Shown in pieces: positions 1-5,017 of a stretch of DNA of 6,901 bases. This DNA is from Thermoflexales bacterium (GTDB lineage: Bacteria; Chloroflexota; Anaerolineae; Fen-1058), in NCBI GenBank assembly GCA_016931085.1, contig JAFGFO010000418.1, forward strand, positions 1 through 6,901, in the 5' to 3' direction. Within the stretch, counting starts at the first letter, position 1; each line of letters opens with the position of its first letter. The translations under genes and the position numbers were made by a program. The notes under the pieces were generated by a model. The model saw only the letters and a list, made by a program, of their open reading frames with translations, ran no database searches and had not been told where the DNA came from.

Positions 1-46
1 GGATAAAAATACTGGTACATTCTTCTATCTACAGGTTATTTTATCC
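1..46. repeat. 8-bp inverted repeat downstream of the recombinase gene
   Basis: GGATAAAA at 1-8 and TTTTATCC at 39-46 are perfect inverted copies separated by 30 nt. They lie 55 nt and more beyond the recombinase stop codon on the minus strand. The hairpin is AT-rich with a long loop, so it is at best a weak terminator, and the window edge hides whatever lies to the left. The repeat is seen directly; any function is inference. Confidence 0.3.
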
Positions 47-100
47 ATTTTGTAAATCTTGTCAACTGATGTCCGGGGAGTACTGCGTAATCCCTTGGCA

Positions 101-1042
101 TTACAACCGCCAATTCGCCACCGGCGAAGCCAGCCGGTGCCCAGCTTCGACGTCGGCCTGGGCCAGCGCCAGGTACCTCCTCACCATCTTCATTGTGGCG
201 TGCCCCAGGATGGTCTGGAGAGTGAACACGTTGCCGCCATTGCGCAAAAAATTGATCGAGAAGGTGTGACGAAAACGGTGCGGATGCGCATCCGGCACGC
301 CAGCCCGCTCCCCAATCCGCGTGATGAGCCGGCACAAGTCCTGGCGGTTGAGAGGCTCGCCGGTCTTGGCGACAAACAAGTAGTCGTTGACCAGGTCCTC
401 GGGCCGGGTGGCCAGGTACTTCCAGATGGCCTGGGCAGTTTGAGGCGAAAAGGGCACGATGCGTTCCTTGCCCCCTTGCCAAAGACCAGGGCTTTTTTGT
501 TCTTGATGTCCAACTGATGAATCTGCAACTGGCACAGCTCCGTCGCGCGGATGCCGGTGTCGAGCAGCAGCAGGATGATCCACAGGACGGCTTGCCGTGG
601 CCCGGTTGCGCAGGCCGGTGACGACGGTGTGATTGCACTCGCCCATGCCGGGGCGGGTGTAGGTGCGGGATTGGTCCAAGACTGACAGCATGGCCTTGAC
701 GTCATTCTCGACAAAAGGCTCAACCGCGCGTTCTTCGGGTTTGGGCGGCGTGACGTCGCGGACAATGTTGCGCGAAACGTAGCCTTCGCTGACCGCCCAT
801 CTCCATAAAGCAGACAAGCCCGCGTGATAGTTGAGGGCAGTCTTTTTGGAAACGGGTTGAGTCGCCAGGAAGCGCCGGACGTGATCGGCGGCGATGTCCA
901 CGAAGGGTGGGTCACCGCCCAGAGAAGCCGCGAACCTGGCGAAGGTGTTGGCATAGTCCGCGATCGTGTGAGGGCTGAGACGGCGCGCCTGGGCGTACAG
1001 CGTATAGCCTTCGACGGCTTTTGAGAAAGTGATGCCTTGCAT
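101..1042 (-). pseudogene. Tyrosine recombinase/integrase (XerC/XerD-like), two compensating frameshifts
   Basis: This encodes a site-specific recombinase of the phage-integrase family, which cuts and rejoins DNA through a covalent 3'-phosphotyrosine. The first 120 or so residues form the N-terminal core-binding domain (SPHTIADYANTF, then SALWRWAVSEGYV). The catalytic domain follows. As read over 313 residues it shows H255 and R258 (HRFRH), H281 (ILGHAT) and the nucleophile Y290 (RRYLAL). The box I sequence DTGIRATEL, with the catalytic Arg codon at 547-549, is only read in the adjacent frame. Frame changes are needed at about 597-606 (one extra base, possibly in the CCC run at 601-603) and at the C5 run 471-475 (one base missing, since GKGGKERIVPF is expected). 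The straight translation therefore has about 43 scrambled residues and no box I arginine. A strong ribosome binding site (GGAGGA, 1055-1050) lies 7 nt before the ATG. The gene is either a decayed recombinase or an intact one with indel sequencing errors. The family call is firm, but the target site is unknown. Confidence 0.88.
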
Positions 1043-1049
1043 TTGTGTA

Positions 1050-1055
1050 TCCTCC
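1050..1055 (-). promoter_or_regulatory. Ribosome binding site of the recombinase gene
   Basis: The minus strand reads GGAGGA followed by a 7-nt spacer to the ATG at 1042-1040. This fixes the start of the recombinase and shows that the 5' end of the gene is well preserved. Confidence 0.8.
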
Positions 1056-1069
1056 GGTCTAAAAGCTAC

Positions 1070-1102
1070 AGGTAACCTAATCGCAATTCCAGGTAACCTA
1101 AT
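1070..1102. repeat. Two direct 12-bp repeats AGGTAACCTAAT, 21 bp apart, upstream of the recombinase
   Basis: Identical copies lie at 1070-1081 and 1091-1102. Each contains an odd-length palindrome (AGGT-A-ACCT), and the 21-bp period equals two helical turns, so both sites face the same side of the DNA. They lie 28-60 bp before the recombinase start. T-tracts at 1102-1107 and 1114-1120 adjoin the second copy. Likely readings are a dimeric repressor operator for the recombinase gene, or arm-type binding sites for the recombinase itself. The repeats are certain; the function is inferred. Confidence 0.55.
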
Positions 1103-1284
1103 TTTTTGGGAGCTTTTTTTGTACCGAAGAGCAAGTCATTTGTGAGGACATTGGTAGCCTGGGAGGCAGCCTGCTGTCCTACCGATGGCCACACGGATGG
1201 TCAAATCCAGTATCCGTGCAGTCACCGGTCATAAAAAGTGGGCGGTATAGGGCTCGCCTGTCCTGGCTTGCGCCAGCAGGCCAG

Positions 1285-1324
1285 GGAACCTACGACCTCC
1301 CCCCTTCGGGTGTCAACCGTGTGC
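1285..1324 (-). other. tRNA-Val(GAC)-like fragment, degenerate
   Basis: On the minus strand GCACACGGTTGACACCC looks like the anticodon arm of a bacterial tRNA-Val with anticodon GAC. GGTCGTAGGTTC follows, like a variable loop plus the 5' half of a T-arm. The gap between the two is about 6 nt too long, the anticodon stem pairs over only 3 bp, the T-stem has no 3' partner and no normal D-arm or acceptor stem is present. It is therefore not a working tRNA. It may be a tRNA remnant left by integration, or chance resemblance. Confidence 0.25.
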
Positions 1325-1402
1325 CCCTAATTGCCCACCCTAGCGCACACGGCTGGCTGTTTTGACAGGCCGTGTGCACTCCGATTTCTACAAGCCGTGT
1401 GC
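1317..1402. repeat. Four CCGTGTGC boxes, one inverted, spaced 25-28 bp
   Basis: Plus-strand copies begin at 1317, 1370 and 1395, and a minus-strand copy covers 1345-1352. Start-to-start distances are 28, 25 and 25 bp. Three of the copies extend to a 13-mer, RGCCGTGTGCNCT. The seven-base core also occurs at 1190-1196 (inverted) and once by chance inside the nuclease-like gene near 1996, so only the clustered, extended copies are notable. They could be binding sites for a DNA-binding protein or recombinase. Confidence 0.5.
1342..1380. repeat. Imperfect hairpin with nested stem
   Basis: The arms AGCGCACACGGC (1342-1353) and GCCGTGTGCACT (1369-1380) pair at 11 of 12 positions. On the minus strand the remaining pair becomes a G-U wobble. 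Inside, CTGT (1357-1360) pairs with ACAG (1365-1368) around TTTG, leaving a 3-nt bulge (1354-1356). No U-run follows on either strand, so an intrinsic terminator is unlikely. Confidence 0.6.
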
Positions 1403-1508
1403 TCTGCGGTTCCCTGGAGGAAACGCCTGGCGAGTGTGCTGTTAGCTCAGTTTTTGTGCCGAATAATTCTCCTGTGACCAAATACGATCACCATTGCACG
1501 TGTAACAT

Positions 1509-1793
1509 CTACGCCAGCATAAAGACCAACTCGCGACCATCTGGCAAGCGCAGCCGGTTGTCGTGAATGGTCAAGTCTATCGCGGGTGAAGGCATCAAAC
1601 GGATTTGTCCCTCAGCCACCTCAACTTGAATCTCCAAGAGAGGCGGTGGCTCAGCAGACTCGATAGCTGCCCAGGCAGCAAAAAACTGATCTGCCGGCAT
1701 CTCTCCAAAACTTTCATCGTCGGCCATTCTCTGAATGAATCCTTCTACAATCTCTTCCCATTCTTCTACCGAGATATTATCAATTGTTCTCAT
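1509..1793 (-). CDS. Small acidic hypothetical protein, partner of the nuclease-like protein
   Basis: This is a 94-residue protein that I do not recognise. The N-terminal half is acidic and predicted helical (SVEEWEEIVEGFIQRMADDE, residues 8-27), then DQFFAAWAAIE. After a PPP (49-51) the C-terminal half alternates like beta strands (LLEIQVEV, IDLTIHD, RLRLPDGREL). The start at 1793 is chosen because AGGAG (1805-1801) lies 7 nt before this ATG. A longer reading from 1862 would run deep into the preceding gene. Its first 14 nt overlap the end of the nuclease-like gene (ATGAGAACAATTGA), so the two are probably translationally coupled and made in a fixed ratio. A small acidic partner beside a putative nuclease could be an inhibitor or antitoxin. 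That is inference from size, charge and position only. Confidence 0.72.
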   Translation of the reverse strand: MRTIDNISVEEWEEIVEGFIQRMADDESFGEMPADQFFAAWAAIESAEPPPLLEIQVEVAEGQIRLMPSPAIDLTIHDNRLRLPDGRELVFMLA

Positions 1794-2589
1794 GGTTATG
1801 CTCCTGTTGCTTGGCTCGCACACGTTCTTTCCATACTTGATAGTCCAAAACCACCAATTCACCAGAACGAGTTCCTACGCGCGCCGCGCGAGGAAAAACA
1901 GACATAACTTGCTTTAGCGGTACAAATACCGTATCACCATCAATTTCTTCCCAGAAGGCATCCTTCAGCATCACAACCATCGTCCGCCCGAGTAACCGTG
2001 TGATGTAAAAGTCATGCTGCAGTGTGTTGCTCCGGGCCACCATCAAGAAGTAAGTTGACGTTTTTATATCACCTCGAAAATCTAGCACTCTCAAATCATA
2101 AGGCGAGAACCGATCAGCAGGGTGAGCCAAATCGTGTGCTTCTATTAGAATACCCGAATCTTGCAAATCGCGCAAGACCCAGGCTTCGAAAGCATAACCA
2201 CGTGCAAAGCTGCTCCACCAATAAAGACAATAGGCCAAAAACACCCGGCTATCTGGCACAGCCGGATCTACCAGGCCAGACCGAGTCAGGTCTCGTACAA
2301 TACTTTGGGCCACAATTGCTCTCAGACGAGTGCTTTCCCTTTGCAAGTCTTTCATCTGCCAGAGTTGAGCGATAAACGGATCGGCGTGCCTGGCTTCAAC
2401 CCATTCCGCGTAAAGTGCAGCAAATGTCTTTTGAACTCCCTTGGTGATTAGCTGCGCATTATGGAGCAAGTCAAAGGCATATAGAATGTCAAGCCACTCA
2501 TGAGCAGCAAGGGAACGATCATCTTCCAAGAAACACAAGACTAGATCGCGATACTGTTTAGTAAAATCATTGGGCAAGATGACGGTCAA
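1780..2589 (-). CDS. Hypothetical protein with PD-(D/E)XK-nuclease-like motif
   Basis: This is a 269-residue cytosolic protein with no family I can name. The first 130 residues look helical. The pattern from 130 to 180 resembles the catalytic core of PD-(D/E)XK nucleases: a helix with E135 (GYAFEAWVLRDL), then PYDL with D165, a short turn and D174-I-K176 (GDIKTSTYFL). This E...D...DxK arrangement, with strand-like residues around D165 and K176, is what the fold needs. The remainder (180-250) is beta-rich, and the tail (252-269) is basic then polar. The start is a TTG at 2589, supported by GAGGAGG (2605-2599) 9 nt upstream and an extended -10 promoter just before it. It overlaps the downstream 94-residue gene by 14 nt. 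The nuclease call rests on motif reading only; the open frame and its expression signals are strong. Confidence 0.8.
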   Translation of the reverse strand: MTVILPNDFTKQYRDLVLCFLEDDRSLAAHEWLDILYAFDLLHNAQLITKGVQKTFAALYAEWVEARHADPFIAQLWQMKDLQRESTRLRAIVAQSIVRDLTRSGLVDPAVPDSRVFLAYCLYWWSSFARGYAFEAWVLRDLQDSGILIEAHDLAHPADRFSPYDLRVLDFRGDIKTSTYFLMVARSNTLQHDFYITRLLGRTMVVMLKDAFWEEIDGDTVFVPLKQVMSVFPRAARVGTRSGELVVLDYQVWKERVRAKQQEHNHENN

Positions 2590-2598
2590 TGATACAAA

Positions 2599-2605
2599 CC
2601 TCCTC
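2599..2605 (-). promoter_or_regulatory. Ribosome binding site selecting a TTG start
   Basis: The minus strand reads GAGGAGG, 9 nt before the TTG at 2589-2587. No ATG or GTG in the same frame sits at a suitable distance, so this site decides the TTG start of the nuclease-like gene. Confidence 0.75.
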
Positions 2606-2617
2606 GTTTGCAGATCT

Positions 2618-2626
2618 ATTATAGCA
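2618..2626 (-). promoter_or_regulatory. Extended -10 promoter of the nuclease-like operon
   Basis: The minus strand reads TGC followed by a consensus TATAAT (2623-2618), an extended -10 element. No good -35 hexamer is present at 16-18 bp, which extended -10 promoters tolerate. Transcription would begin near 2611, giving a leader of about 20 nt that contains the ribosome site at 2605-2599. Confidence 0.65.
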
Positions 2627-2692
2627 CAAAAGTCGCCTTATGTATGAAATGGGCCTGGGAGCGTCACACGCATGGTGTTACCCGGCATCTTG

Positions 2693-2701
2693 TGGTATGA
2701 T
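2693..2701 (+). promoter_or_regulatory. Extended -10 element next to the SWIM gene start (leaderless candidate)
   Basis: TGGTATGAT holds a TGn extension and the -10 hexamer TATGAT at 2696-2701. Six bases later comes the ATG at 2708, so the predicted first transcribed base falls on or beside the start codon. No Shine-Dalgarno sequence is present before that ATG. Together these fit a leaderless mRNA. Confidence 0.45.
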
Positions 2702-2707
2702 TCAAAT

Positions 2708-3955
2708 ATGGCTATCCCGTCGCTCAACGAAGTCATCATCCGCCAGCAGGCCACAGACCAGTCGTTTCAGCGCGGACGAGACTATTATCGCAGCGGGGCC
2801 GTCGGCTCGCTGGTGCAGCGTGGCAGCACGATCCAGGCTGAGGTCGAAGGTAGCCAGTGCGAGCCTTACCACGTCGCGCTCAGCTTTGACGCCGGCGGCA
2901 TCACTGGCGCCTATTGCAACTGCCCCTACGATTGGGGCGGTTGGTGCAAGCACATTGTGGCCGTGCTGCTGGCTTGCCTGCACGAGCCGGCCAGCATCCA
3001 GGTACGGCCGCCCATGGAGGAAGCGCTGACCGGCCTGGGGCGCGACCAGTTGCAGACAGTATTGCTCAAGCTGGCAGAAGCTATGCCCGGCGCGATCGAG
3101 GCCATTGAGAACCATCTCGACTTGCTCCGACCTGCCCCGCCCGCGCAAGACACACCGCAGGCGCGCCGCACAAGCGTCGATCCCCGCCCCATCCGCCGCC
3201 AGGTGCGGTCCATCCTTGGCTCGCTGGATCACCTGGATCCCTCCGCAGCCTACTGGCACGTGGGCGATGTGGTGAACCAGGTGCGCCAAATGCTGGATCA
3301 GGTGCGTGATTTTATCGAAGGCGAGGATGGCAACAATGCCCTCTTGATCCTGGAAGTCATCACCGACGAATACATCCGCGGCTGGACTGGCCTCGACGGC
3401 TCGGACGGTTCCACCGGCGCGTTCTTTGACGAACTGGGGCCGTTGTGGACCGAGGTGATCTTGACTGCCGATCTGAGCGCTGAGGAGCGCGAGGCCTGGG
3501 TGTGGCGATTGGAAGAGTGGCGAGACGAGGTCAGCGCCTATGGTGTCGACGATGTATTCGAGGCGGCCCAGGCTGCCGTTGAGCAGGGGTGGGACTATTC
3601 ACCACTGCAGCGCGTCCTGCACGGCGAGATCACCCGGCAGGGAGCCTGGGAGGGGGAGGTGCCAGACTGTGCCGATGATTTGGCCCAGGCCCGGCTCAAG
3701 GTGCTGGAGCGGCAAGAACGCTGGCAGGAGTATCTGTACCTGGCCGAGGCTGAAGGGCAAATGGACTTGTACCTGGCTATGTTGGCCCGCGTGGGTGACG
3801 TGCAGCGGGCTGTAGACGAATCACTGCGCTACCTGTCTACGCCAGGCGAGGCTCTGACGGTGGCCAAGGCGCTGCGCGAGCGCGAGGAGCTGATTTCAAG
3901 CGCGCCCAATTGGTGCTTGACCCGCCCGAGCTGCGCCCGCGTACAGGTACAGTGA
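2708..3955 (+). CDS. SWIM zinc-finger protein, C-terminally truncated
   Basis: The SWIM finger is seen as C70-N-C72 and C80-K-H82 (CxC-x7-CxH), a zinc-binding module known to contact DNA or proteins. The N-terminus (residues 15-60) is the usual region before the finger (FQRGRDYYRSGAV). Residues 90-395 are largely helical and repeat-like, as in bacterial SWIM proteins of this type, whose exact role is unknown. The ATG at 2708 is preferred over an upstream alternative start at 2672 because MAIPSLNEV begins the family-like sequence and a -10 box lies directly before it. Family-like sequence ends at about residue 395 (ALREREEL). The last 20 residues (ISSAPNWC onward) are in the wrong frame for the DNA below them and look like junk. 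Relatives normally continue with further helical repeats, so about a third of the protein appears missing. It is divergent from the nuclease-like operon, sharing a 118-bp promoter region. Confidence 0.85.
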   Translation: MAIPSLNEVIIRQQATDQSFQRGRDYYRSGAVGSLVQRGSTIQAEVEGSQCEPYHVALSFDAGGITGAYCNCPYDWGGWCKHIVAVLLACLHEPASIQVRPPMEEALTGLGRDQLQTVLLKLAEAMPGAIEAIENHLDLLRPAPPAQDTPQARRTSVDPRPIRRQVRSILGSLDHLDPSAAYWHVGDVVNQVRQMLDQVRDFIEGEDGNNALLILEVITDEYIRGWTGLDGSDGSTGAFFDELGPLWTEVILTADLSAEEREAWVWRLEEWRDEVSAYGVDDVFEAAQAAVEQGWDYSPLQRVLHGEITRQGAWEGEVPDCADDLAQARLKVLERQERWQEYLYLAEAEGQMDLYLAMLARVGDVQRAVDESLRYLSTPGEALTVAKALREREELISSAPNWCLTRPSCARVQVQ

Positions 3956-4161
3956 CATTCGGTAAGGATGGCAAACCCTTTTATGTTTCTGGCCCGCACG
4001 ATAATCCAGAGGCCATCATGCGCCAACTGGCTCGCATCACGGGTGAGGGCAATTACAATTTTTTGACACGCGTTGAGGAACTACCTGAAGGCTTATTCGC
4101 GGAAGAACTGGACGAAGATGATTTCGGCGACGAGTCGGAAGAATGGGACAATAGACGTTGA
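3883..4161 (+). pseudogene. 3' remnant of an unidentified gene, fused to the truncated SWIM gene
   Basis: In the frame two bases on from the SWIM gene, protein-like sequence runs from about 3883 to a TGA at 4159-4161: ADFKRAQLVLDPPELRP, then TFGKDGKPFYVSGPHDNP, a helical stretch (EAIMRQLARI) and an acidic tail (EELDEDDFGDESEEW). It has no proper start, only an in-frame TTG at 3910 without a ribosome site. The composition becomes more AT-rich than in the SWIM gene. I read it as the C-terminus of a gene whose 5' part was lost when a deletion joined it to the SWIM gene near 3885-3895. The stop overlaps the next start (TTGA), which shows it was once the upstream member of the operon that follows. 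I do not recognise the family. Confidence 0.6.
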
Positions 4162-4796
4162 AAAAGAAATCGAAAACCAGAGCGTCTGCGGCAACTGCTG
4201 CACCCTTGACACCCAAGAGCATCGCGCAAAAATTGCGCAAGCTGGCCGATACGGTGCAGGCCGTAAAAGCCGGTGAAAGATTTTTATCAATCACCCGTCT
4301 CACCAGTGTCAAGAGCCTGTGCCAGACGCACGAAGCGGCGATGCATTTTACGCTTTATCTGGCCGAGCGCACCGAAGAGAAAATGCGGACGGAGTCACCT
4401 TCCCCATATCATACGGCTGATGAACTGGCGCACTATCACAAGCTGGCAGTGAAATCTATCGCTGCTATGCGTGCTTATCTTGCTCAGCCTTCATCCGAAC
4501 ACCGTTTGGCATTATTGGCAATACAGGGTATGGTGCAGGGTGTGCAAAACGAGGTCAAGCAGGTGGGCTGGAACGAAGTTCGGATAATCAAAAGTTGTCA
4601 TCTATTGGTTGTAGAAAATGCACTGTGTTGTTTCACCTCGCCTGAGGCTATGGGGATATGGGCTTATCAGGCAGCCAGCAATTATGTAGAACGCTACGAT
4701 CCTCACTATGGAAGTGGCTTTACGCCAGGATCAATCCCAATGTTGAACGATATCGTCACATTTTGGAGCGAATACTATGCGCAAGGTGAAGCTTGA
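4158..4796 (+). CDS. Hypothetical helical protein, 212 residues
   Basis: I do not recognise this protein. It begins with a basic, low-complexity tail (MKKKSKTRASAATAA) and is then predicted to be nearly all helical: SIAQKLRKLADTVQAVK (20-36), HEAAMHFTLYLAERTEEKM (58-76), ADELAHYHKLAVKSIAAMRAY (87-107) and further helices. The C-terminus ends in FWSEYYAQGEA. No catalytic motif, membrane segment or signal peptide is visible. The start is a TTG at 4158 that overlaps the TGA of the preceding gene remnant (TTGA), and there is no good ribosome site, so translation was probably coupled to the lost upstream gene. The first in-frame ATG is 61 codons further on and would remove much of the helical region. 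With its partner gene truncated, expression is uncertain. Confidence 0.72.
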   Translation: MKKKSKTRASAATAAPLTPKSIAQKLRKLADTVQAVKAGERFLSITRLTSVKSLCQTHEAAMHFTLYLAERTEEKMRTESPSPYHTADELAHYHKLAVKSIAAMRAYLAQPSSEHRLALLAIQGMVQGVQNEVKQVGWNEVRIIKSCHLLVVENALCCFTSPEAMGIWAYQAASNYVERYDPHYGSGFTPGSIPMLNDIVTFWSEYYAQGEA

Positions 4797-4981
4797 AAAT
4801 TAGGAGGCGAAGACGGTCCCAACAAGTGCTGCATCGCGAACAGATCAGTATCACGGGTTCGGACTATCAAATCGAAGGTGAGCTGTTTGTTGTCTCAGAA
4901 AGAGAATCAGGATGCACCAGAACTATCATGGGCTACTCCATCCAAGAGATTCTGAAGGCGACCAGAAAGCTCATTGCCTGA
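4793..4981 (+). CDS. Small basic hypothetical protein, 62 residues
   Basis: This is an unrecognised small protein with a run of five arginines near the N-terminus (KIRRRRRS), a central strand-like part (SDYQIEGELFVVSE) and a C-terminal helix (SIQEILKATRKLIA). The basic start suggests nucleic-acid contact; that is inference. It starts with TTG at 4793, overlapping the TGA of the 212-residue gene in the same TTGA arrangement used one gene earlier. This supports both small genes as members of one coupled operon. An AGGAGG at 4802-4807 lies inside the coding region and has no start codon at a usable distance. The stop is 36 nt from the stop of the convergent helicase gene, with no clear terminator between them. 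Confidence 0.55.
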   Translation: MKIRRRRRSQQVLHREQISITGSDYQIEGELFVVSERESGCTRTIMGYSIQEILKATRKLIA

Positions 4982-5017
4982 TAACTTGAATGGTGGTCAT
5001 TCTGTCCAGTAACAAGC

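Larger units (their letters stand above)
1043..1508. other. 466-bp gene-free stretch with repeats and hairpins
   Basis: I find no convincing gene on either strand here: the short open frames lack family-like sequence and ribosome sites. The stretch holds the recombinase leader with its 12-bp repeats and an inverted repeat CACGGAT/ATCCGTG (1192-1198 and 1212-1218). It also holds a small hairpin CTGGC-TTGC-GCCAG (1263-1276), a tRNA-Val-like fragment (about 1285-1324) and a cluster of CCGTGTGC boxes with a long hairpin (1317-1402). Such a density of palindromes next to a recombinase gene suits a recombination or attachment region, but no duplicated attachment core is visible. Confidence 0.5.

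Noticed and set aside
36..638. Long open frame on the minus strand overlapping the recombinase
   Set aside because: It is an out-of-frame shadow of the recombinase gene in GC-rich DNA. Only the box I section (about 475-600) of the adjacent frame at 190-954 carries real recombinase sequence.
1062..1086. Promoter TTGCGA-17 bp-TTTAGA for the recombinase on the minus strand
   Set aside because: The predicted start of transcription would fall on the ribosome binding site at 1055-1050, leaving no usable leader.
1442..1449. TAGCTCAG as a tRNA D-arm on the plus strand
   Set aside because: No anticodon arm, T-arm or acceptor stem can be built around it; an eight-base match alone is not evidence.
1339..1450. 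Integron attC-like site formed by the hairpin and GTTAGCT at 1441
   Set aside because: GTTAGCT does not fit the GTTRRRY core, no matching RYYYAAC lies at the other end, and the recombinase lacks any visible integron-integrase insert.
1290..1566. Small open frames on both strands (63 and 64 residues)
   Set aside because: Neither has a ribosome site or protein-like pattern, and both run through the repeat and hairpin region.
2022..2451. Plus-strand open frames of 117 and 96 residues
   Set aside because: They are antisense to the nuclease-like gene, without start signals and with a composition typical of shadow frames.
4802..4828. AGGAGG as a ribosome site for a GTG start at 4826
   Set aside because: The 18-nt spacing is too long, and the bases encode arginines of the 62-residue protein.
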